A stretch of 64,000 nt of DNA. Source: Acidobacteria bacterium 28-9. Lineage in GTDB: Bacteria; Acidobacteriota; Blastocatellia; Pyrinomonadales; Pyrinomonadaceae. Shown piece after piece: positions 54,748-63,742 of this stretch. The position numbers and the translations under genes were made by a program. The notes below the pieces were generated by a model. The model worked only from the letters and a program-made list of their open reading frames with translations. It was not told the origin of the DNA and did no database searches. The stretch lies in NCBI GenBank assembly GCA_002050355.1, contig MWYY01000072.1:25292-89291 (forward strand). Reading direction: 5' to 3'. Each line of letters begins with the position of its first letter. Position 1 is the first letter of the stretch.

Positions 54748-55524
54748 CTAACTTCCGTAAGTCATTGTCAATCGCGGCTTTCCGCTAATCGGATGCGCGT
54801 CGAGTAAAACTTCGACATCGAAAGCATCACGCAAATTTTTCGCGTTCAATACGGTTTCAGGTTCGCCTTTAGCAACGATTTCGCCGTTTTTCAACAGCAA
54901 AATTTCGTCGGCAAACTCCGAAGCCAAATTCAAATCGTGCGTGATAATGATTGCCGCTGCCTTGCTCGTATTACACTTTTCGCGCACAAGGCGAAACATC
55001 AACGCTTGATGCGCGAAATCGAGATTCGCGGTCGGTTCGTCCAGCAGTAAAATTTTCGCTTCCGTACCAAGCGCGCGCGCAAACAAAACCCGTTGCCTTT
55101 CGCCGCCGGAAAGCTCGTTCATCAGGCGGTTTTCAAAACTTTTCAAATCGCACATTTCCAAAACATTCTCGGCAATCTGCCAATCGTTTTCCGTTTCCCA
55201 ACCGAACGAGTTTCCGTGCGCGAAACGTCCCGAGAGAACAAATTCCAAAACAGATACGGGAAACTTTGTTTCATTTTCCTGTGCAACGACGGCAATTTTC
55301 CGCGCGATTTCACGACGCAAATAATCATTTAAATTCTTGCCGTCAAGCAAAACCTCGCCTTTCGACACCGGCAAAGTTCCGTTCAAAGTGCGCAGCAAAG
55401 TCGTTTTGCCTGCGCCGTTTGCGCCGACGGCGGCGAGAATTTTATTTTCCGTCAATACAAATGAAACGTCTTTGACAACCGCAGCGACGCCGTAACCGAT
55501 TGTAATGTTTTGGACTTCAAGCAT
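54748..55524 (-). CDS. btuD: ABC transporter ATP-binding protein (BtuD/FecE type)
   Basis: 258 residues with Walker A AAVGANGAGKTTLLR, signature LSGGERQRVLFARALG, Walker B ILLLDEPTANLDFAH and H-loop ITHDLNLASEFAD. Powers a metal-chelate importer. It is separated from the permease gene by a hairpin repeat of Cys-less CACGAA units. B12 as substrate is inferred from riboswitch context. Confidence 0.92.
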   Translation of the reverse strand: MLEVQNITIGYGVAAVVKDVSFVLTENKILAAVGANGAGKTTLLRTLNGTLPVSKGEVLLDGKNLNDYLRREIARKIAVVAQENETKFPVSVLEFVLSGRFAHGNSFGWETENDWQIAENVLEMCDLKSFENRLMNELSGGERQRVLFARALGTEAKILLLDEPTANLDFAHQALMFRLVREKCNTSKAAAIIITHDLNLASEFADEILLLKNGEIVAKGEPETVLNAKNLRDAFDVEVLLDAHPISGKPRLTMTYGS

Positions 55525-55530
55525 TTATTT

Positions 55531-55650
55531 TTAGCCACGAACAAACACGAAAGAACACGAAAAAGATAAATACAATAGAACTACATCGAAAAGTAAAATC
55601 AAAAGTAAATTGATTTTTGTTCGTGTCTTTTCGTGTTTGTTCGTGGCTAA
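55531..55650. repeat. Hairpin repeat (AACACGAA units) between btuC and btuD
   Basis: 31-bp arms at 55531-55561 and 55620-55650 pair with two mismatches, made of repeated (A)ACACGAA units beginning TTAGCCACGAAC. It fills the whole intergenic space inside an operon and ends at the btuC stop region. Confidence 0.9.
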
Positions 55651-56627
55651 CTCTTCCTTAACAAATAAATAAAAAGAGGTGCGCCAATTAAAGCCGTAAT
55701 CGCACCGACGGGTAATTCACGCGGCGCAATCGCCACACGCGCAACCGTGTCGGCAAGCACGACGAAAATCGCGCCCGCAAGCGCGGAAAAAGGAATGACA
55801 AGTCGGTTGTCGCTGCCGCCGGTCGCCAGACGAACCAGGTGCGGCACAATCAAACCGACGTATCCGACCGAACCGCTCGCCGCGACCGCCGTTCCGACTA
55901 ATAAACTGGACGCTGTAAAAACTGCCAGCCGTGTTTTTTTGACCTCGACGCCGAAATCGAAAGCATCGCGTTCGCCAATCATCATCAAATTCAAAGCGCG
56001 CGCTACTCGCATCAAAATAAATGTTCCGATTAAAACCGCGAGAAAACTTAGATAAAATCCGTTTTTCGTCGCCTGCGACAAATCGCCCAAAAGCCAGAAA
56101 GTAAAACTTCGCAACTTTGTCGCGTCAATCAGACTCGTCAGCAAAACAATGATTGACGACAAAAAAGTCGTAACGATAACGCCCGACAAAACAAGACGCT
56201 CGACGTTTGTTCCGGCGCCGCTCTTCGCCATTTGATAAACGACGAATGTTGCCAGACTCGCGCCGACAAACGCCATCACTGGGCGCGCAAATTCAATTTG
56301 CGAAAAAAACACGAAAGCCAGCATTGTTCCCAAAGCCGCCCCGTTCGACACGCCCAAAAGATACGGCTCGGCAAGCGGATTTCTTAAGAGAGCCTGCAAA
56401 CTCGCGCCCGCCAGAGCAAGACTTGCGCCGACTGATGCGCCGAGCAGGATTCGCGGCAGTCGAATGTCGAAAAGAATCGTTTTCTGCTGTTCGCTCAAAT
56501 CAAAGAACGCTAATTTTTCACTGCCCAATAGTGCTGCGGCAAAAATTGTTGCCGCCAATAAAAGCAATAATCCGACACCCAAAGCAAAACTTTGAACTTT
56601 GAACTTTGAACTTTGAACTTTCATCAA
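55647..56627 (-). CDS. btuC: FecCD/BtuC-family ABC permease
   Basis: 326 residues, about ten TM helices with LPRILLGASVGASLALAGAS, RNPLAEPYLLGVSNGAALG and the terminal GYVGLIVPHLVRL and LPVGAITALIGAPLFIYLL. The first dozen codons (KVQSSKFKVQS) come from TTGAACTTTGAAC repeat units. Its ATG overlaps the binding-protein stop by 4 bp. Confidence 0.92.
   Translation of the reverse strand: MMKVQSSKFKVQSFALGVGLLLLLAATIFAAALLGSEKLAFFDLSEQQKTILFDIRLPRILLGASVGASLALAGASLQALLRNPLAEPYLLGVSNGAALGTMLAFVFFSQIEFARPVMAFVGASLATFVVYQMAKSGAGTNVERLVLSGVIVTTFLSSIIVLLTSLIDATKLRSFTFWLLGDLSQATKNGFYLSFLAVLIGTFILMRVARALNLMMIGERDAFDFGVEVKKTRLAVFTASSLLVGTAVAASGSVGYVGLIVPHLVRLATGGSDNRLVIPFSALAGAIFVVLADTVARVAIAPRELPVGAITALIGAPLFIYLLRKS
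56589..56624. repeat. TTGAACTT tandem units at the btuC start
   Basis: Four TTGAACT-type units in tandem encode KVQSSKFKVQS at the N-terminus of the permease; the same units occur at 9275-9309. Confidence 0.85.
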
Positions 56628-57541
56628 AAACTTTCCGGGTGTAAATCTCTCGCAATCTGTTCTAAAGCACCAACAATGCGCGGCGAGGGACGCGAAATAA
56701 TATCGGCGTCCACGCGAAAAACTTTACCGTTTTTCACCGCCGGAGAATTTTTGAAAACGTCGTTCGGCTCACGATTGTCTTCGCTGTCGGACAAAATTAT
56801 CGCTTCGGGATTTAACGCCAAAGCCGTTTCCTTGCTTAATTTCGGATATGCCGCCGCAACATTTTCCGTCAGCGATACGCCGCCAGCGCGCCGCACTAAA
56901 TCGGTTAAAAAAGATTGTTTGCCGACGGTGAAAAGCGGCTCTTTCGAGATTTGCACAAAGACTTTCACCGCTTGTTTGGCGGCGCCGTCAGTTTTGTTTG
57001 TTTGCACTTGAAGCTGGGAGACGCGCTTTTCTAAATCGTCAATTATTTGGTGTGCCTTTTCTTTTTCACCGAAAATTTCGCCGATTTTTTCGATGCTTTT
57101 GTAAATATCATCCAATCCATCCGGATTTGTTACGAAAACGCGGATGTTTTGCGCCTCTAATTGATTTGTAAAATTTTCGATTTGCGATGCGGTCGAAACA
57201 AGGACGATTTGCGGTTTAAGGGCGATGATATTTTCGATATTCGGATTTATCGTATCACCGACTTTTTGAATTTTCTGTGCTTCCTGCGGGTAGTTACAGA
57301 AACTCGTAACGCCGACCAGCCGGTCGCCCCCGCCCACAGCGAAAACGATTTCCGTTAAGTTCGGCGCTAAGGAAACGGCGCGCTCGACCATTTCGGGAAT
57401 CTTTATGCTATGACCTAAATCGTCGAAGACTTCGCGCGTCGGAACGTTTCTCTGCAATTGGTTTGTTTCGCTTTTGCAATCGGTGAAAAACAAAACGAAC
57501 ATCAGCAAAATCGCAAAGCAAACAACGCGAGATTTCAGCAA
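56624..57541 (-). CDS. btuF: Cobalamin/metal-chelate ABC substrate-binding lipoprotein (BtuF type)
   Basis: About 305 residues of the helical-backbone binding-protein class: VFDDLGHSIKIPEMVERAVS, VVSLAPNLTEIVFAVGG-like segment, VGVTSFCNYPQEAQKIQKVG, NIIALKPQIVLVS. A signal with lipobox (FVLFFTDCKS) supports membrane tethering. The annotated start (TTG before LKSRVV) is uncertain: an ATG 13 codons further in is possible, and the longer frame from 57646 overlaps the leader terminator so is unlikely. Confidence 0.85.
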   Translation of the reverse strand: MLKSRVVCFAILLMFVLFFTDCKSETNQLQRNVPTREVFDDLGHSIKIPEMVERAVSLAPNLTEIVFAVGGGDRLVGVTSFCNYPQEAQKIQKVGDTINPNIENIIALKPQIVLVSTASQIENFTNQLEAQNIRVFVTNPDGLDDIYKSIEKIGEIFGEKEKAHQIIDDLEKRVSQLQVQTNKTDGAAKQAVKVFVQISKEPLFTVGKQSFLTDLVRRAGGVSLTENVAAAYPKLSKETALALNPEAIILSDSEDNREPNDVFKNSPAVKNGKVFRVDADIISRPSPRIVGALEQIARDLHPESF

Positions 57542-57617
57542 TTTTTGCGGATAAAATTTTCCGTGAAGGCGCGAAAGCGCGAAGAAAAGTTTTTGTGTCT
57601 GTGTGATTTTTTTCAAA

Positions 57618-57676
57618 ATAAAAAGTTCCGTCCGTTCTTGCCTCAAAACATCAAAAGCAAGCGCGGACAGAACTTT
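57618..57676 (-). terminator. Leader terminator of the btuFCD operon (riboswitch platform)
   Basis: A 22-bp, nearly perfect stem (GCAAG...CGGAC...GAACTTTTT) ends in T-rich sequence between the riboswitch and the btuF start, fitting premature termination when B12 is bound. Confidence 0.8.
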
Positions 57677-57749
57677 TTACACAAATAAGGAGAGAAAAAC
57701 ACCGCCGTTCAGCCAGCCGTCTTGACGCGAGACGATTTTCGGCTAAAAA

Positions 57750-57915
57750 ACTTTGGATAGGTTTTCAGACTTATTCAGATTTTAGATTTTAGTTTGCGAT
57801 TTCAGATTGTCGTTTTTATATAAACTAATCCAAAATCTAAAACCCAAAATCTAAAATCGCATTCACTGTGGCGCGACCGTGCGAGATTTTCACTCGACTT
57901 CACCATTTACCGCTT
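57750..57915 (-). promoter_or_regulatory. Cobalamin riboswitch of btuFCD operon
   Basis: Minus-strand order: GGTGAAGTCGAG, GCACGGTCGCGCCACAGTGA, then AAGTCTGAAAACCT. Between the last two blocks is a hairpin made of GATTTTAGATTTTGG units (57778-57858). This is a variant of the class seen at btuB. Confidence 0.82.
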
Positions 57916-58179
57916 TTAAAAAACAGCAACCAAAAGAATTTTAGAATGAAAAAGAACACTTTCAATAGCTTAAATCCGTAAAACTCTCTGCTCGATTGAA
58001 ACTATGACGGCAAAACTATCACGCCGCGCAAACAATGTCAAAGTTAAATCCGGGTTACATCCGAAAAACCAGATAATGCTTGAAATTAAATAAAGAATAG
58101 GGCTATTCTTGAAACCGGACGAAAAGCGTGTAGCAGTTTCCGAAACGCGCTTTTAATCAATTATCTTTTCTTAAAACCT

Positions 58180-59475
58180 ATGGCTCAATACGATAACGTT
58201 GTCGCGGTCATTCTCGGCGGCGGCGCCGGTTCGCGGCTTTTTCCGCTCACGAGAGAGCGTTCAAAACCAGCCGTTCCGCTCGGCGGAAAATATCGCCTGG
58301 TTGACGTGCCGATTTCCAATTGCATAAATTCGGGCATAACGCAGATTTTTGTTTTGACGCAGTATAATTCCGCATCATTAAACCGCCATATTTCGCGCAC
58401 TTATCGGTTTTCCAGTTTTTCGACAGGCTTTGTCGAAGTCCTCGCTGCCGAGCAAACCAAAGACAACCCGGAATGGTTTCAAGGCACGGCTGATGCTGTG
58501 CGCCAAATGCTGCCGCATCTTCGAGACTGGCACGTTGACACGCTTCTGATACTGTCGGGCGACCATCTCTACCGTATGGATTACCGCGATTTTCTGGGGC
58601 GTCATTTTGAAACTGCTGCCGACGTTACGATTTCCGTAGTACCTTCGCGCCGTGAAGACGCGGAAGGGTTCGGTCTGCTGAAAACCGACGAAAACGGACG
58701 AATTACGGAATTCAAAGAAAAACCGAATGGTGATGCTCTCGAAGCAATGCGGGTCGATACGACGCAGTTTGGTTTGACCGAAACCGAAAGCGAGAAACGC
58801 CCGTTTTTGGCTTCGATGGGCATTTATGTTTTCAATTATGAACGCCTCGTCAGATTGCTTAGTGAAGATACTTCACACGTCGATTTCGGCGGTGAAATAA
58901 TTCCCGCCGCAATAAAAAACTACAATGTGCAGGCACATCTTTTCAAAGATTACTGGGAAGACATCGGAACAATACGCTCTTTTTACAATGCTAATCTCGA
59001 CCTCGCGTCGCCCTTGCCGAAGTTTAATTTTTTCGACACCGAAGCGCCGATTTACACGCGCAGCCGCTATTTGCCGCCGTCAAAGGTTCACGCCTGCGAC
59101 ATAGACAATTCGATGGTCAGCGAAGGCTGTATCTTGAACGGAGTTTACGCGCGGCGTTCGATTATCGGCTTGCGAAGCCGCATTGATTATGGAGTTCGAC
59201 TGGAGAATTCTATTGTAATGGGTTCTGATTTTTTCGAGTCGTTTGACGACTTGAGCGATAATGTCAGTCGCCGGTTTCCACATATCGGAATCGGCGAATA
59301 TTCAATTATAAAAAATGCAATTATTGACAAAAACGCGCGCATCGGACGCAACGTGCAGCTTGTTAATAAAAACCAAATCGAAACTTTCGACGGCGCAAAC
59401 GGAAGCTATTTTATTCGAGAAGGAATTATTATCGTCCCGAAAAACGCTGTTGTTCAAGACGGCACTGAAATCTGA
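58180..59475 (+). CDS. glgC: Glucose-1-phosphate adenylyltransferase
   Basis: 431 residues, ADP-glucose synthesis for glycogen. Signatures: [59 protein letters not shown], and a left-handed beta-helix C-terminus ([20 protein letters not shown]). Length and regulatory Arg-rich N-terminus are typical. Other glg genes are not in the window. The 250 bp upstream hold no other gene. Confidence 0.96.
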   Translation: MAQYDNVVAVILGGGAGSRLFPLTRERSKPAVPLGGKYRLVDVPISNCINSGITQIFVLTQYNSASLNRHISRTYRFSSFSTGFVEVLAAEQTKDNPEWFQGTADAVRQMLPHLRDWHVDTLLILSGDHLYRMDYRDFLGRHFETAADVTISVVPSRREDAEGFGLLKTDENGRITEFKEKPNGDALEAMRVDTTQFGLTETESEKRPFLASMGIYVFNYERLVRLLSEDTSHVDFGGEIIPAAIKNYNVQAHLFKDYWEDIGTIRSFYNANLDLASPLPKFNFFDTEAPIYTRSRYLPPSKVHACDIDNSMVSEGCILNGVYARRSIIGLRSRIDYGVRLENSIVMGSDFFESFDDLSDNVSRRFPHIGIGEYSIIKNAIIDKNARIGRNVQLVNKNQIETFDGANGSYFIREGIIIVPKNAVVQDGTEI

Positions 59476-59570
59476 AAATAGCGGTAAGTTCACAAAAAAA
59501 ACATCAAGAGTTTTCTATTTCCTTAATGTTTTTTTCTATAAATCTGCGAATATTTTTAGCACAGGAAAAA

Positions 59571-60422
59571 TTAAGATTGAGAAGTCGGAAGCAGTTCGTA
59601 ATTTCCCATTTCACGATTGTATGAATCGAGCGCGCCGACCGAATCCGAAGTCGCGTCGAGCATTTGTTTGGTCATTGCAATCGAATCGGAAAGCTGTTCA
59701 AAATCGAGCAGAGAGAATTTTTCGGGTGTTGACATCGTGACAATTTCGTCGTTTAAGTAGCCGAAAAAATTCTCGATTGATTGGAGCTGACCTTCGACGA
59801 GTTTTACCGAGCGTTCGAGTTCATCGAAAGACGCCAGACGGCGTTTTAAAATCTCGACATTTGTTTGCTGAACGCGCCGGGTTTTCTCGTCGTCAGAAGT
59901 TTCGGCGGCGCGAAAAGCCTGCGAAAGCTGATTGTGAACGGCTTGGCGGTTGATTGATTTCAAATGCTGCTTGCGGCGGCGATAAACGTCAAGCAAATCG
60001 ACAAAATCTTCCCAGCGCTGGTCGAGCGTTCTCAAGTTTGTCGGCAGTTCTTTGACGCCTGTGAATTTGTAATAATTTTCCTGAATTTTATTTTTTTGAT
60101 GTTCTAAATAAAGAACCGCTTCGCGCTCGCGCGGCGTAAAAGAATTAATTAGTTTCTTGCGGTTGGCTATATTTAAATCGCGCAGACGTTTTTTTTCGCG
60201 CTGATTGACAAGCTGACGATACGTCGGCAAATTCGGAATGACAAACATATAAATAATCTCACAAAACAAAGCAATTATCAGAGGAATAATGCTTTGCGTG
60301 TAAGCTGCCGCAACTGCAAAACCGGCTAAACCCCAAAAATTGACCGGCTCTTTGAGAGCTTCTTTGACGTATTTAGTATTTAATTTATTAAACTCTTGCT
60401 GGTATTTTGCTAAATCTGCCAT
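59571..60422 (-). CDS. Hypothetical protein with TM hairpin and coiled coil
   Basis: 283 residues: a hydrophobic hairpin near residues 28-63 (FWGLAGFAVAAAYT, IIPLIIALFCEIIYMFVI), then long charged helices (residues about 70-240) likely to form coiled coil. It follows pspA by 55 bp on the same strand, so it may take part in the same envelope-stress function. Not a family I can name. Confidence 0.7.
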   Translation of the reverse strand: MADLAKYQQEFNKLNTKYVKEALKEPVNFWGLAGFAVAAAYTQSIIPLIIALFCEIIYMFVIPNLPTYRQLVNQREKKRLRDLNIANRKKLINSFTPREREAVLYLEHQKNKIQENYYKFTGVKELPTNLRTLDQRWEDFVDLLDVYRRRKQHLKSINRQAVHNQLSQAFRAAETSDDEKTRRVQQTNVEILKRRLASFDELERSVKLVEGQLQSIENFFGYLNDEIVTMSTPEKFSLLDFEQLSDSIAMTKQMLDATSDSVGALDSYNREMGNYELLPTSQS

Positions 60423-60477
60423 AACTAATTACTAGATGCTAATTTCGGCGTTTGAGTTTTGCCGATTTTTTTCCGAT

Positions 60478-61257
60478 TCAGGTTTCTTTTGATTTGTCCA
60501 GCAAAGCTCCGTCGGTCGCGTTCGTTTCATCCGAATCCGAGGCGGCGGAAATTTGTTTGCTGCCCGCGCTGTTAGCATCACCGCTACCGAGAAGTCCCAT
60601 TTGTTGTTTATATTCGAGCAGTTTGTCTTGCAGTTGAATATCCATCGCTTCGCGCTCGATGTCCTGCATCTGCGTGTCAACGCTGGATGTACCGAGTTGG
60701 AGCTTGGCTTCGGCGGCAGCGACGCGGCGGTCAATCTTCTCGCGCATTTCGTTAAAGGTCGAAGCGTCATCACCGATGTTAAATGTCTCCATCGTCTGGG
60801 CAAGCTGCTCCTGCAATTTAGCCTGTTTCGACGCGCTGATAAGCTGTATGGCTTCGCTCGTGCGCTTATTCATATTCAGCACATAATTGTCTCGAGCCTT
60901 TAACGCCTGTTTGGAAGCAATCACCGATTGTTCAAGCTGGATGGAAGTCTTTTGCAGTTCAAGTTGTTTTTGCTGAAGCTGACCGATGTAAGTAGTTGCA
61001 ATATCATCGCGCTGCATTTTAACCGAAGCCTTGATTTTAGAATCTAAATCAACAACTTCTTCCGACAATTTTTCCCTACTTTTAGCTAGCAGACGCTCGG
61101 TCGCCATAACTTGTGCCACCGAATTATTCAATTCAGGCACGCGCTCGCGCATATCTCGAATCGTTTGCTGGAGAACCATTTCCGGATTTTCAATTTTATC
61201 GAGCGCCGCGCCTGTCCCGGCAAAAAACATACGTTTAATCCTCATCCACAGTCCCAT
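60478..61257 (-). CDS. pspA: PspA/IM30-family membrane-stress protein
   Basis: 259 residues of continuous amphipathic helix: MGLWMRIKRMFFAGTGAALD, then IENPEMVLQQTIRDMRERVP. PspA proteins polymerise on damaged inner membrane (ESCRT-III-like fold). Acidic, Ser/Asp-rich C-terminal tail. First gene of a two-gene minus-strand unit. Confidence 0.92.
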   Translation of the reverse strand: MGLWMRIKRMFFAGTGAALDKIENPEMVLQQTIRDMRERVPELNNSVAQVMATERLLAKSREKLSEEVVDLDSKIKASVKMQRDDIATTYIGQLQQKQLELQKTSIQLEQSVIASKQALKARDNYVLNMNKRTSEAIQLISASKQAKLQEQLAQTMETFNIGDDASTFNEMREKIDRRVAAAEAKLQLGTSSVDTQMQDIEREAMDIQLQDKLLEYKQQMGLLGSGDANSAGSKQISAASDSDETNATDGALLDKSKET

Positions 61258-61453
61258 TTCTTTTCTTTCGCTCCTGAAAAATTTGTGTATAAAAGAACTT
61301 ACGACAAAATCTCTACGATTTCAATTTCGGCAAAGTTGCAAAATACAATTTAAAGTATAGCAAGAAAAAAGCGTAAGCAGAAATAAATAGTCGAAATTTT
61401 GGAGGTGGCGTATTATGCCATATCAAGCGGACTTCTGACGATTGATTTGTTTT

Positions 61454-61714
61454 TCACAACGCGCGTATAAATCTGCACTGTTCGCATGCAAACAACGCTT
61501 GGTTTTGCGTCGAAGCGGAAACTTTTCCGCTGACCGCCAAATCAGTTAGAAACGCCGAAATCTGCTCAGCGCTCATTTCCTTTGGATGTCGCTTATCGTG
61601 AAACAAAATAAATTTTTTGATGAAATTATGATAAGTGTCTTCGGTTCGATTGCTAAGATGCCTAGCTCTAGCGACCGCGCGAACTTGGTCTAATAATTTA
61701 ACTTTCTGTGTCAT
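61454..61714 (-). pseudogene. intI: Integron integrase (IntI-like), N-terminal fragment
   Basis: The N-terminal SAM-like domain only: KVKLLDQVRAVARARHLSNR, YHNFIKKFILFHDKRHPKEM, SAEQISAFLTDLA, STQNQAL, then a divergent 12-residue tail to a stop. The catalytic domain is gone. Orientation is divergent from the cassettes to its right, as in integrons. Confidence 0.82.
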
Positions 61715-61800
61715 AAAATTAAATTTGTGTTGAAATAGCCAAAAGTTTCCGCTCAATCAATAGTTATATGCTTCGTGGTAAAAGTGAGCGCATCCTAAAT

Positions 61801-62394
61801 ATGAGATTTAGAAAAACTATTCAAACAATTTGTTTTGTGCTGTTCGCGGCTTTTATGGTTAATGCTCAAGAAGCAAGCGAAGAGAAAACCGAAAAATCGC
61901 TCCTTAACGGAACCGTTGAGCGAGAGAGTTTGAGTCAGCCTATATTTGTTAATCAACCTTCAAAAGTTTTATCGAAAAAATCACTGACGATTCAAGGAGT
62001 CAAGGTACTGACAAAATTTCACAAGTTTGATAAGAGGCAGTATTTTTCTATGGTTGAATCCTGCGATATTAAAAATGATGAGTTAGAACTTGCCTACAAT
62101 GATATTGATTTTTTATTGGACGGTTTTACGTCTTACAAAATAAACGGAAAAGTTTTTGCGTATCAAGCGAATTTCTGGTTTATTCAGGTTGAAGACAATT
62201 ACGAAATCGGAGCGGGCGTTTTGCCGATATATGTTGACGAAAAAGGAAATGGACATTTTAAGTTGCGTTGTGATGACAAAACCGACTTAAAATCATTAAC
62301 CGAATGGATTAAAACTTACAAAGCCAACAGCACATATAACAATTCAATGGACGTGAGGCGGAAACAGCGCCCTTGTTTGGGCGTTGCCCGTTGA
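61801..62394 (+). CDS. Secreted hypothetical protein of cassette 1
   Basis: About 197 residues from MRFRKTIQ, with signal peptide (TICFVLFAAFMVNAQEAS). The rest is a soluble domain with no recognised motif (KLTIQGVKVL..., CDIKNDELELAYNDIDFLLD). Its stop codon lies inside the attC site, as usual for cassette genes. Function unknown. Confidence 0.65.
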   Translation: MRFRKTIQTICFVLFAAFMVNAQEASEEKTEKSLLNGTVERESLSQPIFVNQPSKVLSKKSLTIQGVKVLTKFHKFDKRQYFSMVESCDIKNDELELAYNDIDFLLDGFTSYKINGKVFAYQANFWFIQVEDNYEIGAGVLPIYVDEKGNGHFKLRCDDKTDLKSLTEWIKTYKANSTYNNSMDVRRKQRPCLGVAR

Positions 62395-62440
62395 ACTCGA
62401 ACGGGCGTGAATTCGGTTTCCCCCCACGTCATCTCAACCG
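62333..62440 (+). repeat. attC site of cassette 1
   Basis: 108 bp from core box CATATAAC to the G of GTTCGACG. ACGTGAGGCGGAAAC (62351-62365) pairs with GTTTCCCCCCACGT (62416-62429), enclosing two smaller hairpins (CGCCC/GGGCG and GCCCGTT/AACGGGC). Confidence 0.75.
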
Positions 62441-62507
62441 TTCGACGCTTCGTGGTTAAAGTTGGCGATTCGCTTTGTGATATGATTTGCATTGCATGAG
62501 GTAATCT

Positions 62508-62738
62508 ATGAATTTGACTGAACGCATTACAATCAAACCTGATATTTGTCACGGCAAACCAACTATTCGCGGGTTGCGCTATCCGGTGGAGATGATTCTT
62601 GAACTTCTGAGTTCGGGAATGACACCGGACGAAATTCTAGCCGACTATGAAGATCTTGAACGCGAAGATATTTTCGCGGCTTTGGCTTTTGCCACGCGAC
62701 TAACTCAAATCAAGCGAGTTGAGTTGGCGGCAGTATGA
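62508..62738 (+). CDS. DUF433 antitoxin-like protein (cassette 2)
   Basis: 76 residues of the DUF433 family, a winged-helix-like antitoxin: RITIKPDICHGKPTIRGLRY, LSSGMTPDEILADYEDLERE. It overlaps the DUF5615 gene by 4 bp, the usual toxin-antitoxin pairing. Within an integron cassette such modules stabilise the array. Confidence 0.92.
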   Translation: MNLTERITIKPDICHGKPTIRGLRYPVEMILELLSSGMTPDEILADYEDLEREDIFAALAFATRLTQIKRVELAAV

Positions 62739-63091
62739 GATTTCTGGTTGACGCACAACTGCCGCGACGACTTGCGGCTTGGTTGAACGAAACAGGCTTT
62801 GATACAGTTCATACTTTGGAGTTACCGCTTGGCAATCGAACGTCGGACACGCTGATTAACGACGTTTCCATTAACGAACAGCGTATTGTCATAACGAAAG
62901 ATTCGGATTTTGTAGATTCGTTTCTGTTGCACAAAAAGCCTTCTAGATTGTTGTTGATTTCGACCGGAAACATTCGTAACGCCGAGCTTGAAGCCTTATT
63001 TCAAGCAAACATTGAAAAGTTAAAAGAAGCGTTTGAGGCAGGTTTTGAGTTTGTCGAGTTGAACCAAACAGCCATAGTTATTCACAGCTAA
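62735..63091 (+). CDS. DUF5615-family PIN-like toxin (cassette 2)
   Basis: 118 residues of PIN-like fold: acidic metal site MRFLVDAQLPRRLAAWL, VITKDSDFVDSF and terminal FEFVELNQTAIVIH. Probably an RNase toxin neutralised by the DUF433 partner. Its stop is 5 bp before the attC core box CGTCGAAC (63097-63104). Confidence 0.9.
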   Translation: MRFLVDAQLPRRLAAWLNETGFDTVHTLELPLGNRTSDTLINDVSINEQRIVITKDSDFVDSFLLHKKPSRLLLISTGNIRNAELEALFQANIEKLKEAFEAGFEFVELNQTAIVIHS

Positions 63092-63096
63092 TGGCG

Positions 63097-63105
63097 CGTC
63101 GAACA
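63097..63105 (+). repeat. attC core box of cassette 2, interrupted
   Basis: CGTCGAAC is the exact complement of the cassette-2 left core GTTCGACG (62440-62447). The site then breaks off; a second stretch like the attC 1 arm (ATTCAATGGACGTGAGG, 63743-63759) resumes only past an IS200-like insertion. Confidence 0.72.
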
Positions 63106-63742
63106 AGTAAAATTACCACCGCCAGAGGCGGTGGCTTTGTTTTGTTTGCCCTAGAAGGTGCGCCGTCACTGGCTAGCCTTCTTCCTCACCGAATAAGTTT
63201 CCTTGTAACTTCTCGATTTCCTTTTCTTTGTTCTCTTGCCATTGGACACGCCTCGCGGATTCGCTGCTCGTCAATTCCAACCGTGCTGACACAATAGCCG
63301 CGTCCCCATAAATGCCGTCCCCAAAACTGCTTGCCCAACTTCTCATACCGCTGAAATATTCGGATCGCTAATTTCCCCTGTCTGTTATCCCATCACCTCT
63401 GAAATTGAATACTTCGGCGGTATCCACACCACCAAATGCACGTGGTCGCTTTGCACATTCATCTGAATAATCTCAATTCCTTCTTTCTGCCGCAGCAGAT
63501 TCTCTATTTCCCTCCTCGCATATTCTCTGATTTCATCCTTCAGTATCCGTCGCCGATACTTTGGACAAAATATCAAATGATATTTACACTCGTAAATGGT
63601 ATGCGAGAGCCGTCTAAATCTCTTGCTCATTTTTATATCTCCTTAGTTGTTGACACCTCTAGGGAGATATATTTTAATCTGTCTGCTGTTTCGCCTCATT
63701 GCCTAGTAAAAACCACTGCCAGAGGCAGTGGATTGATTCTCT
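63106..63742 (-). mobile_element. IS200-like insertion sequence within attC
   Basis: About 640 bp between CCACCGCCAGAGGCGGTGG (63116-63134) and CCACTGCCAGAGGCAGTGG (63713-63731), imperfect end hairpins in direct orientation typical of IS200/IS605 ends. It contains one tnpA frame and no tnpB. Confidence 0.78.
63186..63630 (-). pseudogene. tnpA: IS200-type TnpA (Y1 transposase), frameshifted
   Basis: Starts MSKRFRRLSHTIYECKYHL, includes HUH (SDHVHLVVWIPP) and stops after SEVMG. In the next frame it continues QGKLAIRIFQRYEKLGKQFW and GRHLWGRGYCVSTVG with the region that carries the catalytic Tyr in this family. A single-base shift near 63390 inactivates it. Confidence 0.85.

Larger units (their letters stand above)
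61764..62440 (+). mobile_element. Integron gene cassette 1
   Basis: Starts after the G of GTTATATG (61763-61770), the complement of the CATATAAC at 62333 that opens its own attC. It contains one gene and ends at the G of the next core site GTTCGACG (62440). Confidence 0.78.

Noticed and set aside
57541..57646. Longer N-terminus of the BtuF-like gene from 57646
   Set aside because: The extra codons overlap the leader terminator hairpin and repeat-like sequence, so translation from there is unlikely.
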